DNA of 64,000 nucleotides from Sphaerulina vaccinii. Taxonomy: Eukaryota > Ascomycota > Dothideomycetes > Mycosphaerellales > Mycosphaerellaceae. Below, in pieces: positions 52,473-63,796 of this stretch. The translations under genes and the position numbers were made by a program. The notes under the pieces were generated by a model. It was not told the origin of the DNA. It made no database searches and was given only the letters and a program-made list of their open reading frames with translations. The stretch is from positions 1,302,001 through 1,366,000 of the forward strand of contig JAKUDP010000010.1 in NCBI GenBank assembly GCA_022570795.1. Direction: 5' to 3'. Within the stretch, counting starts at the first letter, position 1; each line of letters starts with the position of its first letter.

Positions 52473-53655
52473 GGCTGAGGACAGTAGAGCAAGCCACTTG
52501 ATGTTTCGCCACTCTCAGCTAGCTGAATGGTCTTGTGGAAGCGATTGCTACAAATCGCAAGTATACAATTTTATACGTGACATGAAGAGTGAGGTGCATT
52601 CTTAGCAAGTGTCTCCTAGTCCCACTGGTTCATAGCCTGTCGTGGCTGTGGAGCCTGCTTAGCCTAGCTTCTCATCTGACCTCGAGGGTCGTACGGATGA
52701 GCTGGATCTTCTTGTGCCCAACAGCTCGAGTCTGTCTCAGAAGGAGGGTGAAGCACTCTTCTGACTGGCTACACTGCAGGCGGGAAGGGCGGCAGCAGTG
52801 CTTCAAGGTCATGAAAGACTCGGCTGGTGAGCTCTGACGTGTCCAGTCGAGCGAGGACCTGCACTAGCTTGGTAGCTGAGTAGCCCAGAAGCTGTTGGTG
52901 GTTTCTAAGACATCAGTAAAGAAGACGGTAGACCAAGTGCAGCGGTACAGATCAACTCCTCCACGTTGGCAGATCAAGACCTGTGGATGTCGAAAGAGTA
53001 GTAAATGCATGAAACTGGGCGATAAGACTCTTCAAATAGCTGAGCGTCGTTGAAGGCTTCCCAACAGTGAGGCGGTCGCCAGCCAGGTCGTTCGTTCCCA
53101 GAACCTCGTAGACTCGTCGCCGAAGACGATTTCGGAGCTGACCGCAATCTGACCATGCAGGTGTATATTGTCCGCCTCTGCAGGTTCTGCGATGTGTTCT
53201 GCCATTGCTTTCCAAAAGTCCTGTGAATGATGAGTTGGACTTGATCGCATCTGTTCGAGATCGTTTAACACTTAGTTTGTAGAAGAAGAAGACCAGGGTG
53301 TCCTCGTAGACTGGCCCAATCATCAAACGCCACTATCTGTTTACGTGATCTGGGCGGAGAGGCTTCTCCACCCCACTGCCACCCTGCCTCTGTCTGTCGC
53401 ATGTCGCCGTGGTCCTGGATCCGCTTGTGAGCGAGTGAAGAGCTCGCGTGCAAGATAAGCATAACAATGTAGGCTTTGTCCATTGATCATTCCAGGTGGG
53501 ACTGTCTCTCTTCTTGTTCTTAATCACAATCCCTGCTCAGTACAGCAATCTGATCTCACAGCACTGGCTGCGGCTTGAGCATACGCACATCCTCATGAAG
53601 AAGGATTCGCAGGTCATACGGGTACACAGATAGACGCGAAGAAGACAGTGGCGAT
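52473..53655. other. Divergent region upstream of xanthine dehydrogenase with unassigned frames
   Basis: About 1.2 kb. It must contain the promoters of the BLOC1S1-like gene and xanthine dehydrogenase. Minus-strand frames at 52952-53326 (124 codons, ATG) and 53265-53483 (72 codons, starting MDKAYIVMLILHASSSLAHKR, weakly signal-peptide-like) overlap in different phases. I recognise neither and saw no intron that joins them well. Treat as noncoding unless transcripts show otherwise. Confidence 0.35.
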
Positions 53656-56600
53656 ATGGCGCCAGGCTTGATTGATCCGCAGCCTGCGGTCGAGCCTGCT
53701 GCTCAGCGATCCCTCTCCTCGACCACCGAGCAATACGACGATACACTGCGATTCTACTTGAATGGTTCGAAGGTGGTGCTAGACGAGGCAGACCCCGAAG
53801 TAACCCTTCTGGAATATCTACGAGGCATTGGCCTCACAGGAACGAAGCTAGGCTGTGCTGAGGGAGGTTGCGGAGCCTGCACGGTGGTAGTCTCTCAGTA
53901 TAATCCTACAACGAAGAAGATATACCATGCATCGGTCAATGCCTGTCTCGCGCCACTGGTCTCAGTTGATGGCAAGCATGTCATTACTGTGGAAGGAATA
54001 GGAAATGTCAAGAAACCACATCCTGCCCAAGAACGAATTGCCAAGGGCAATGGCAGTCAATGCGGGTTCTGCACACCTGGCATAGTGATGAGCTTGTACG
54101 CCCTGCTCCGGAACAACGATCAACCCTCAGAAATCGAGGTTGAGGAAGCATTCGATGGGAATCTGTGTAGATGTACAGGCTATCGACCGATCTTGGATGC
54201 TGCTCAGTCCTTTAGTGCAGACAAAGGCTGTGCGAAGGCGAAGGCGAACGGAGGTTCAGGATGTTGTATGGATAAGTCCAGCGAGAACGGCGCGAGCGGT
54301 TGTTGCAAGGGCTCCACCGACCTCGATCAGCCCATCAAGCGATTCACTCCCCCAGGATTGATTGAGTACAATCCTCAAACAGAACTCATCTTTCCCCCAG
54401 CCTTAAAGAAGCACGAATACAACGCACTAGCATTTGGCAACAAACGAAAGCGATGGTATCGACCAGTGACTCTGAAGCAACTCCTCGAGATCAAGAGTGT
54501 CTATCCTTCGGCCAAGATCATTGGTGGCAGTACTGAGACTGCAATTGAGGTGAAGTTCAAGGCTATGCAATATACGGTATCAGTCTTCGTTGGCGATATT
54601 CCAGAGCTACGGCAATTCGAGATGAAGGATGACCACATTGAGATCGGTGGAAACATCACGTTGACAGATCTCGAGGAGCTCTCTCTGGAGGCTGCAAAGC
54701 ATTATGGCCCCACAAAAGGTCAGCCATTCGCTGCTATCAATAAGCAGATCAAATACTTTGCTGGTCGCCAGATCAGAAACGTTGGCACACCCGCTGGAAA
54801 CCTCGCGACTGCTTCACCTATCTCCGATCTAAATCCTGTCTTCCTGGGCACGAACGCAACGATTGTCGCGAAGTCGCTAGACAACACCGTTGAGATCCCG
54901 ATGACCGACTTCTTCAAGGCTTACCGAGTGACTGCCCTACCACCGGACGCAATAATCGCCAGCATTAGGATACCAGTGTTTCAAGAGAAAGGAGAGTACA
55001 TGCGTGCCTACAAGCAAGCCAAGAGAAAGGACGACGACATTGCGATCGTTAACGCAGCTTTGCGCGTACATCTGGACGATTCTAACAATGTTCTAAACTC
55101 GAGCCTAGTATACGGCGGAATGGCCCCAGTCACGATTGGGGCCAAGAAGGCTATGGCTTATCTTGAAGGCAAGAAGTTTACAGACCCTGCCACACTGGAA
55201 GGTGTCATGAATGCACTGGAGCAAGATTTCGATCTCCGCTTTGGTGTTCCTGGAGGCATGGCAACCTATCGAAAGTCGCTGGCCCTCGGTTTCTTTTACA
55301 AGTTTTACCACGAAGTGCTTGCTGCGCTTAACCCAGAAGGCGTGGAAGTTGACGAAGATTGCATAGCAGAGATCCAACGAGAGATCTCTAAAGGCACACA
55401 GGACCATACAGTTGGCAAAGCTTACGAGCAGAAGATCCTTGGTAGAGAGAAGGAGCACGTTGCTGCAATGAAGCAATCGACTGGCGAAGCTCAGTACACT
55501 GATGACATTCCGGTGCAGAAGAATGAACTGTATGGATGCATGGTACTGAGCTCGAAAGCACATGCAAAGCTTGTGAGCGTCGATGCTTCCGCCGCACTTC
55601 AGCTGCCTGGAGTTGTCGACTATGTTGACCATCGAGACCTCCCGAATCCTGAAGCCAATTGGTGGGGAGCACCAAATTGCGACGAAACATTCTTTGCTTC
55701 GGACGAGGTGTTCACAGCAGGCCAGCCAATTGGTATGATACTTGCTACATCGGCAAAGCGCGCAGAAGCAGGCATGCGAGCTGTCAAGATCGAATATGAA
55801 GATCTGCCAGCCATCTTCACGATGGAGGAAGCGATTGCTGCCGAGAGCTTTTTTGACCATTACCATTTCATCAAGAACGGCGATGTTGACAAGGCCTTCG
55901 CCGAGGCGGATCATGTCTTCAGTGGTGTAGCTCGTATGGGAGGTCAAGAGCATTTCTACTTGGAAACGAACGCATGTGTGGCTGTGCCCAAGCCGGAAGA
56001 CGGTGAGATGGAGATCTTTAGCTCAACTCAGAATCCTACAGAGACACAGGCATATGTCGCGCAAGTCACTGGCGTGGCCGCAAACAAGATCGTGACCAGA
56101 GTCAAGCGTCTTGGAGGTGGTTTCGGTGGAAAAGAAACCCGATCAATCCAACTTGCCGGGATGTGTGCGACTGCAGCAAAGAAGACTGGCAGACCTGTGC
56201 GCTGCATGCTGAACCGTGATGAAGATATCTTGACATCTGGCCAAAGACATCCATTCCTTTCACATTGGAAGATTGGTGTCAGCAAGGATGGCAAGCTACA
56301 GGCTCTGGATGCTGACATTTACAACAATGGCGGATGGTCGCAAGATCTTAGCGCTGCCGTTGTTGATCGCGCGCTCAGTCATGCTGATGGCGTGTATAAC
56401 TTTCCGAACGTCTTCGTACGGGGACGCATCTGCAAGACGAACACGGTCTCTAACTCTGCCTTCCGAGGATTCGGCGGGCCACAAGGCATGTTCATTATTG
56501 AGAATGCCATGGAGGAAGTGGCGGATCGTCTCCAGATGCCAGTAGAGAAGCTGCGAGAAATGAACATGTACAAGTCAGGTGAGAAGACACATTTCAACCA

Positions 56601-57732
56601 GGAGCTGAAGGACTGGTACGTGCCGCTCATGTGGAATCAAATAAGAGAAGAATCGGATTGGGAACGACGAAAGCAAGAAGCCGCTGCATACAACGAGAAG
56701 AGCAAATGGAAGAAGCGAGGAATGGCCATCATCCCCACAAAGTTCGGAATTTCCTTCACGGCTTTGTTCCTCAACCAGGCTGGCGCTCTAGTCCACATCT
56801 ACCACGACGGCAGTATCCTGGTAGCACACGGAGGCACCGAAATGGGTCAAGGACTACACACCAAAATGACAATGATCGCAGCTGAAGCTCTGAACGTTCC
56901 ACAAGACAATGTCTTCATCTCAGAAACTGCAACAAACACAGTAGCCAACACATCCTCTACAGCAGCTTCAGCATCGTCAGATCTCAACGGGTACGCCATC
57001 TGGAATGCGTGTCAACAACTCAACGAACGTCTCGCACCGTACCGAGAGAAGTTCGGCAAAGATGCCACCATGAAACAGATCGCTCACGCCGCATACTTTG
57101 ACCGAGTCAATCTCTCTGCGAATGGCTTTTACAAGACTCCAGATATCGGCTACGTGTGGGGTCCCAACACTGGACAGATGTTCTTCTACTTCACGCAAGG
57201 CGTTGCAGCCGCCGAGGTCGAAATCGATACATTGACAGGTGACTGGACGTGTAGAAGAGCAGACATTAAGATGGACGTGGGACGTTCAATCAATCCTGCT
57301 ATTGACTATGGACAGATCGAAGGAGCCTTCGTTCAAGGAATGGGACTCTTCACCATGGAAGAATCATTATGGCATCGTGGCAGTGGACAGATCTTCACTC
57401 GAGGACCTGGGGCGTACAAGATCCCAGGTTTCAGGGACGTGCCGCAGGACTTTCGAGTAAGTCTGTTGAAGGACGTCAATTGGGAGAATTTGCGTACCAT
57501 TCAGCGCTCGAGAGGTGTTGGAGAGCCGCCACTTTTCATGGGATCTGCCGTGTTCTTCGCTATCAGAGATGCGCTCAAGGCTGCTCGCAAGCAGCATGGA
57601 TGTGGAGAAGTGCTGAGTTTGATCAGTCCGGCGACTGTCGAGCGCATCCGAGTGTCCTGTGCTGATCCAATTCTGCGGAGATCAGAGGTGAAGCCGCAAG
57701 AAGGGGAGAAGAGCTTCTTCATAAACATATAA
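53656..57732 (+). CDS. Xanthine dehydrogenase (purine hydroxylase I)
   Basis: A single exon encodes 1,358 residues. It oxidises hypoxanthine to xanthine and uric acid with NAD+, in purine catabolism. In order: a plant-type 2Fe-2S domain (GCAEGGCGACTVVV), a second 2Fe-2S domain (GSQCGFCTPG and EAFDGNLCRCTGYRP), a Cys-rich linker (GSGCCMDKS, SGCCKGS), the FAD domain (AKIIGGSTE, RNVGTPAGNLATASPISDL), then the molybdenum domains (GGQEHFYLET, NRDEDILTSGQRH, FRGFGGPQG, HGGTEMGQGLHTK) and the catalytic Glu in GVGEPPLF (Glu1290). The substrate-binding Glu and Arg positions (NRDED, FRGFGG) support xanthine dehydrogenase rather than aldehyde oxidase. It corresponds to Aspergillus hxA. It is uninterrupted by introns. 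Confidence 0.95.
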   Translation: MAPGLIDPQPAVEPAAQRSLSSTTEQYDDTLRFYLNGSKVVLDEADPEVTLLEYLRGIGLTGTKLGCAEGGCGACTVVVSQYNPTTKKIYHASVNACLAPLVSVDGKHVITVEGIGNVKKPHPAQERIAKGNGSQCGFCTPGIVMSLYALLRNNDQPSEIEVEEAFDGNLCRCTGYRPILDAAQSFSADKGCAKAKANGGSGCCMDKSSENGASGCCKGSTDLDQPIKRFTPPGLIEYNPQTELIFPPALKKHEYNALAFGNKRKRWYRPVTLKQLLEIKSVYPSAKIIGGSTETAIEVKFKAMQYTVSVFVGDIPELRQFEMKDDHIEIGGNITLTDLEELSLEAAKHYGPTKGQPFAAINKQIKYFAGRQIRNVGTPAGNLATASPISDLNPVFLGTNATIVAKSLDNTVEIPMTDFFKAYRVTALPPDAIIASIRIPVFQEKGEYMRAYKQAKRKDDDIAIVNAALRVHLDDSNNVLNSSLVYGGMAPVTIGAKKAMAYLEGKKFTDPATLEGVMNALEQDFDLRFGVPGGMATYRKSLALGFFYKFYHEVLAALNPEGVEVDEDCIAEIQREISKGTQDHTVGKAYEQKILGREKEHVAAMKQSTGEAQYTDDIPVQKNELYGCMVLSSKAHAKLVSVDASAALQLPGVVDYVDHRDLPNPEANWWGAPNCDETFFASDEVFTAGQPIGMILATSAKRAEAGMRAVKIEYEDLPAIFTMEEAIAAESFFDHYHFIKNGDVDKAFAEADHVFSGVARMGGQEHFYLETNACVAVPKPEDGEMEIFSSTQNPTETQAYVAQVTGVAANKIVTRVKRLGGGFGGKETRSIQLAGMCATAAKKTGRPVRCMLNRDEDILTSGQRHPFLSHWKIGVSKDGKLQALDADIYNNGGWSQDLSAAVVDRALSHADGVYNFPNVFVRGRICKTNTVSNSAFRGFGGPQGMFIIENAMEEVADRLQMPVEKLREMNMYKSGEKTHFNQELKDWYVPLMWNQIREESDWERRKQEAAAYNEKSKWKKRGMAIIPTKFGISFTALFLNQAGALVHIYHDGSILVAHGGTEMGQGLHTKMTMIAAEALNVPQDNVFISETATNTVANTSSTAASASSDLNGYAIWNACQQLNERLAPYREKFGKDATMKQIAHAAYFDRVNLSANGFYKTPDIGYVWGPNTGQMFFYFTQGVAAAEVEIDTLTGDWTCRRADIKMDVGRSINPAIDYGQIEGAFVQGMGLFTMEESLWHRGSGQIFTRGPGAYKIPGFRDVPQDFRVSLLKDVNWENLRTIQRSRGVGEPPLFMGSAVFFAIRDALKAARKQHGCGEVLSLISPATVERIRVSCADPILRRSEVKPQEGEKSFFINI

Positions 57733-58162
57733 TGCAGTAGATGTGAATAGCGAGTTCCAGAATTACTTGACGATATAGAGACGGTCGCCAGTCCGCCTCT
57801 CCATGATTCCATTCCTATCCAAGTACATCATAATCAGATTCTGGCGCCGTGAGGCCTTCCAAGGTATCTAAGGCAAGATATTCCAAACCACTTTTTGTAC
57901 CCTTGTAGATTCTGCACAAACACATGTTCAAATCAAGCCACATCCCTCCTCCACCTGTAAGCGCCAAGTGCGCCGAAATGGGGCATTCCAGGAGATGCCT
58001 CTTCCTCAGTAAAAGGTCTGTCGTAGAAGGATAAGAATCTTCGTATCGTTGTTCGTCATCAACGTCATGACTCTATCAGTGCAACTCAAGTGGTCGCTTG
58101 TGTCGTTCACCTCGCTCGTTCGAGCTTGTATGTAGTATCTCGAATCTTCCTTTCCAACATCA
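57733..58162. other. Intergenic region, convergent genes
   Basis: Terminal region of xanthine dehydrogenase and the RasGEF gene. No other feature was seen. Confidence 0.5.
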
Positions 58163-61100
58163 TCATCGCTGGAAGAACTGCTTGAATTTGGCAGACGGTC
58201 CTGCATTGGCGTTCGCAGGAGGTTCGATCTGTATACTGCGCTCGTAAAGTTCCTGTGTTGACGAATTAGCACGTAAGTCTGACTGACAGCATCGCTCAAC
58301 AACTCACATCTTCGTCTTTCAGAAGCTTGACATCAAGCAACAGCTCTTTCACCTGCTGGTTCCCCTGCAAGCCTCCCAAGTTCTTGTACGGCATGCCTTG
58401 CGCTCTTTGCAGGCTGACAATGACATCTCCCATGATTTCAAACTTCTTCCAGTTGATGCGACCATCCTCGTTGATGAATGTTCGATTGCCCTCCTCGGCG
58501 GTGGCTAGATCGCGTCGATGCAGTGGCAGGTATGGTATGCGCTCACTCGAACTGTTCTCCCACGCTAACCGGTATGCAAAATGTGATCTTGAAGGCGCCA
58601 TCAAGATTTCCAGCTTCAGCCAGTCCTTGCCCACGCCTGGCTGCACTAGCTCTCGAGTCGCCACCAATCGATGGACGGAAGTGGACTTCACGCCTGCGAT
58701 CACAGCCCCAAGCGCATTGTAGTTGTTCAGCTCCCGGAGCTTTCGCGCTATGCGCATGAACTTCTCAAGCATGAGCACACGATGCTTTGGCTTGTCGCGG
58801 AGAAGCACATAGTTGGCCACCCAGCATGCGATTTGATTGAAGTGCTCGATCATGCGCTCCACATGTGCCAGGTTTCGGCATGATTGTTTCTGCTCCTTCG
58901 AAAGAGACACATGTCGAACCAGGTCGCGCGGCCTGATTGATGAAAACATGATCCAGTCAATCCTTGTAAGCTCTCTTGCAATGAGCTCGTCAGGTTGATC
59001 AATAAGTGCTCGCCACTGCATCTTCGTCAAGGTGTTTCGTTGTATAGGCTGGAGCTCCCGGGCATGTCGCTGCGCCTGCTCAACGTATGCAATCATCTGG
59101 TTGGAGATCTTGGGGCCTTTGCTGTAGATATCAGAGTCGACGCTCAAAGTTGTGCCGCTGAGTTCCGTATCAAAAGTAAAGGCTGGGTCATCGATTAGAG
59201 TGCTTGCCGTGGAGGCCATTGAACTCCGAGACACCTCACCAGATGCTTCTCGATCTTTGTCATTGTACGCCCAATCAGTATCATCGTCCTCGTTGACAGC
59301 TTCGAGCGCAATCGAGATTTCCTTGGCTGCCGCTGTGAATATGCGAGTGTCGGAAATCTTATGCGCAAACGTTTGGATTCGTTGTCGCGTCTTGGGGTAA
59401 GCAAAGTCTCCGGGATATGCACTAACCCACTTCTCAACAACGGCGAGATATCGAAGCTGTGTCGTGGACTTCATCATCATCGGCGCGCCATTCTGTTCCA
59501 GTGTGTCGAAACGCTGTACAATAGCTTCCAGCAGCTTACCAGGCGCAGCGAATTTGCGATACAAGGCTAGGAAGATGGAGGCGAACTTGAGATCGGCCTT
59601 GGACGTGGGCTGGTCCAGCAGCCTGTCGACCAGCTCATCAAATGTGGCGCCATTTTCAGCGAGTGCGGATGGTGGCGAGGCTCCTGGTACAACCGATTGC
59701 GCATCCGTGCTAGTAGAAGATCGTGATGACGCTGCAGAGGGCTCGCTGGCGGATTCCTCCAGCAAGAATGAGCCGTGCATTTGTTCTTCGCTGAGCGGCA
59801 CTCGTAATCGTTCGCCAGCTGAGAAGCTGGAGTCGACGCGTGTGTGCCGTGAGTCCTTGATCACGGTATGCTCAGAACTCGCTCGTGAGTGTCCAGCAAC
59901 AGATGAGCGCTGGGATGAAGGTCCAATGGTGCTGCTCTGCGCTCTACGACGAAGGGATGTGGCTCTCTTGAAACCAGAAGGTTGTTCTGTGGGTCACATC
60001 AGCAGCTGCATATACATATACATAGGCTCAGATTCCGTTCCGTAGCCGACCATACCTGGTGTAGTGTGGACAATGGCATTCATGAGCATTGATATGCCAC
60101 GCTTATATCCGTCTGGGTTCAATTCTGAGACCTGCAATGTAGCAATGTTCTTGTTGATTCGCTTCGCGTTCTGCTCCACGACGCTTGGTTCCACCTTGCG
60201 CTCAGCTGAGGGGATGTCACACTTTGTGGCTACAAGCACAATGGGTAGTGAAGACTTGGTAACCGCCTCTGTGTACGCGACCAGTCAGCACTCATTTGTC
60301 CTTGTGCGAGTTTCACTGCACATGCAGTAGGCTCGACTCACTGAGCATGTCACGCAGATCCCTGATACTGCTTGCCTCTTGGACACTGTATAGAGCCAAT
60401 GCGCCGTCAACCTTTGGCATTAATCTGTCTTCAACACGTTCTGGCCAATCGATCGTCCCATCGTGGTTGGTGTCGATATCGTGGAGGTCCAGCTCTAGCA
60501 GACGCAGCATATACTGGCTGCCTTCGTGTGGGATACGTTTTTCGGCGGCACGCGAGCCGGGCAACTGGTTGAGATCGAGGGCGCCTTTGATGAATGTGGA
60601 TTTGCCAACTTCTGCAGCAGAGACGACGGCAATGTTGACCTCAGGCAGTGGTTCCGAGTGCTGCTGTGACGAGGAGAGATGGTCAGCTGCGATTCTGGCT
60701 CTGCGACTCGTTTCATATTCTCAAGAACATCAATCACCAGCTGCTGCAGCTGCTGCAGAGTGCTGGCGCGTCGTGCCACAACAGTGTACCGTGTTGCTCG
60801 GCAGTGAACATACCTGGAAAGGCTGATATGAGCGGATGCTGCCAATCACGCCGGCAACCTCATCTTCGTCCTGCGGAGAGTGGGGATAGTCGTGGTCGTC
60901 GTCGGTGATGTCCTCATCGTCGTCGTCGACAGCGGAAGCTAGAGGCACGGTGCCCAACGCGACTCGTCCGGTTACGTGCGATTGCTCCAGCAGCAGAGCA
61001 GGGGTTGAATTAGTTCGTTTGCGGGTGCTGGCGCTTGGATGCGATGGCCTCCTCAGGCCAACGTAGGCTGGGCCAGCTCCAGCATGATCGCCGCCTACCC

Positions 61101-61230
61101 CGTCGCTGTTGGTATGGTATATGCGACTGCTGTTCTTGAAGCCGTGCGACTCAATGCCCTTGGGTGTCCGGCGCTCGAAACGCTGAGCATTGTTTCGTTC
61201 CGACCGCAATCTCTGGTCCTGTGGAGGCAT
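58163..61230 (-). CDS. Ras-like GTPase domain fused to RasGEF (CDC25-type) protein
   Basis: Five exons, 60814-61230, 60342-60663, 60056-60268, 58308-59986 and 58163-58252, give 906 residues. Residues 1-139 are disordered with an acidic patch. Residues 147-310 form a Ras-like domain: VNIAVVSAAEVGKST is a P-loop lacking its first Gly, and VATKCD stands for NKxD. An inserted loop at 203-214 (DTNHDGTIDWPE) fits the EF-hand calcium-loop pattern. Residues 431-545 match the RasGEF N-terminal (REM) motif. About 640-875 is the catalytic RasGEF domain (ELTRIDWIMFSSIRPRDLV, ACWVANYVL, FMRIARKLRELNNYNAL, PYLPLHRRDL, NEDGRINWKKF). It probably activates a Ras or Rap/Rsr1 GTPase; the pseudo-GTPase may regulate it. 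The acceptor of exon 2 is an ambiguous CAGCAG. Confidence 0.88.
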
Positions 61231-61725
61231 CTCGCGCGCACGCGCCTGAAAGCACCTTATCGGCCGGCAGTGCTTAGCGCTGTGCTGCGGTGTCACCTCT
61301 CTTGCTGCTGTGTAACAGTATCCTCGAGCAATGGTAGTTGATGAGCTCGAGCGAGCCTCCAGCGCCCATAGTCACGCTCCAAGCACAGAACGGCTGTAGT
61401 CGCGTGAAAGAGGCTGATGTTGTGTGAGGGCGGCTTCAGCACCCGTACCTTAATAAGAATGTCTTGATTCGGTATGGTGTAGAAATAATGCATGAGGCAA
61501 GCCGTGGAAAGAAACCGCGACAGTCACACGAGGGACAAGTCGTGCAGGCTTATCCTTGTACGACAACGAGCTTCACGGGGAATACAGGGCATGAAGAAGT
61601 GGCACAGTGCTGCTTTGATCATCGATATGGGAGGTGCGAGAATTGATCGTGGGCATGCTGTCACTCTCGATCTCGACGCTAACATGCAGGTCTCTGACCG
61701 AGCTACCAGCTATAACAACCACAGC
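61231..61725. promoter_or_regulatory. Promoter region of the RasGEF gene
   Basis: 495 bp between two minus-strand genes. An open frame continues upstream of the chosen ATG to a GTG at 61296, so the first exon could be slightly longer if an upstream exon exists. Confidence 0.4.
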
Positions 61726-63379
61726 TCACGATAAAACACGACTCGCAATGCCGCTCAAGACCTTCAGTCCGATCCATGTACCAATCCCTATCACGCCAAT
61801 GCCTATTACAAACGTCTTCAAGTTACGGCTTTCCACATGTGAGTAAGTTGCCTTCGCTTCTTCACACTCCCCCATTTCTGTTATCGTGCTGTACTCTGGT
61901 ACATACTTCAATGAGAACTTTGTTTCTTCGCCTTGCAGACCATACTTGCTGTGGACGATCACTGCGTAGAATACCTGCTTTAGGGCTGCAATCTTTCGTC
62001 GATCGAGGTAGGGTATCATCCGGTATGTGTAGCAGAACGCCATGAAAAATAAACATTGACCAGCCATCAATGCCCAGTAGTATGGAGATGGTCGAGGCAA
62101 GCCAAGCGCGTCGCAGAGAGCATTGCCGTTGAGCCAGCGAGCGGATACAACGAGGAAGTCCGCAGAAGCATAACCGGGTGGTTGACCTTCCAGTGACTTG
62201 ATGATGTTGTTGGCAAGCACCTTCGACGTGTGCGTAGGATGAATCTCGTTCAGGAGCAGAGTTTCCATTAGCCGCTTCGCCTGTCCGGTTGTCTCAAAGT
62301 AGCCTTGAGGGCAGCCTATTACATAGCCAATATACCTCCAAAGGGCAATGTAGTCTTCGGCTTCTTGTCCACGTATGAAAATGCCCTGTCTGGGCAGGCT
62401 CAGCCAAATGAGCGAAGCAGAGAATGTCGCGATCGTGGCCAGATTATCGAGATCATTGATCGGAACACCCCAGTTTTCGATGTCGAAGTACTCTGGCTTG
62501 GTTGCTCGAAGTTTCATGATACGCTGTCTCACAGCAGCATGGAGCAATCTCACACGGATGGTAGAAGCAAAGCCGTCACCTCCTGGCATCATGCTTTCCA
62601 CCGACTTCGTACACTGAAGAATGTGCTGTGTCGTTTCGAAGAGTCTCCCTCTCGCAACTTTAGTAGAGAACCCACCTGTTCTCGCCAACACTTCAACAAC
62701 TCTGGCAGCTCCCATGCCACCAAGAAGTGATTGATATGCCAAGCCGGTCAAGCAGGCGCCACCATATCGATAGAAGACGTCCTGACCGCGTTGGATCTGC
62801 TCCCAATCTACCCAATCCGGTACCTAAGCAGAAGGCGGAAGTATTAGCAAAAGTCTCGGGAAGAGCAAGCTACCTGGACAGTATCTGCAGTAAAGCTCAG
62901 CGCCCGTAGGAGTGCGAGTATGGTAGGGTAACGAAGAGAGGGCAGCCTTCTGCCTGCTATTTTGCTTACAGTATTGACATCTCGCCAAAATCGGCCCAGT
63001 AAATCGTCCTTTTCAGCATGCTCTTGGAGGATGGCATACAAGTCGCGTTGTGGGAGCTTCAGCTTGTGCTTGTTGTCATCGCCTGCTCGGGGACTTGGGG
63101 TTCCAACTGCTGAGAATTGACTATTGTTTCTGGGCAATTGATTTTGCGTGGGTGGCGAAATTTCGTTCAGGCGATCGAGTACTTCTTCGGCTATCACGTC
63201 GTACGAGAATTTGAGAGGTTGATATTGCTCTGGCGTGAGATGCTGTTCGTCAACATCATATACATATCCCCAGGCACTGTCGTATAGGTAAGCATTTGCC
63301 AGTCAATAATATTTCGCTGGCAAAGAACCAACTTTCGAGTGTTGGCTGTCCGAGTACGAAATGGATTAGGCCAGGCCAT
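61726..63379 (-). CDS. MpaB-like membrane oxygenase (DUF2236 family)
   Basis: Three exons, 63333-63379, 62874-63276 and 61726-62823, give 515 residues. The family includes the ER-bound oxygenase MpaB of mycophenolic acid synthesis and bacterial rubber oxygenase Lcp, heme proteins acting on polyisoprenoid chains. Visible family blocks are GGMGAARVVEVLARTGGFS, TRP-like PGGDGFASTIRVRLLHAAVR, FDIENWGVPINDLDNLATI, a helix at ALMAGQCLFFMAFCYTY, and a C-terminal hydrophobic tail (FVIGIGVIGIGTWIGLKV), probably an ER anchor. The 63/62-kb intron ends are canonical, but the first donor (GTTGGT) is weak. The N-terminal 15 residues are therefore provisional. The natural substrate is unknown, and no biosynthetic cluster surrounds it. 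Confidence 0.8.
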
Positions 63380-63796
63380 TGCCAATCTGCAGGCTTCTTG
63401 AGTGAGTGTCAGGAGCTGTTGTGGCGGTTAGATTGCGAGCAAAATGTCAAATGCAAACCTGTGAGAATGAAACGAAGGTGCTATGCATGCACATGCACAT
63501 TATGCCGCGGCGAGCGCTTGTGATCGCCACGAGATGAGTGACGCAATCGATTCATGGCCAACGACCACACCCTCTACCATGCCCTTCTCTTTGGACATAG
63601 TGTTGGTGTTGCGCAAGGGATCATGAGAGTGTACAGAGAGGTGGAGCGTGATTTTGCAAAAACAAGGATGGATGCGGACGCCTCGGCGCAGGAAAGCGAG
63701 AAAAGCGAGCACAGGCCTTCTGGCACATTGCCAAGAGGAGTGAGACAGATTGTTTGTACGCTTCAGAAAGCGAAGGGTTCAAGATCTAGTACTATG
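63380..63796. other. Region between mpaB-like gene and bromodomain gene
   Basis: It contains the promoter of the mpaB-like gene and the 3' end region of the bromodomain gene. No other gene was recognised. Confidence 0.4.

Noticed and set aside
55105..55953. 282-codon minus-strand frame over xanthine dehydrogenase
   Set aside because: It is a shadow of the sense gene; codon use of the sense frame explains its openness.
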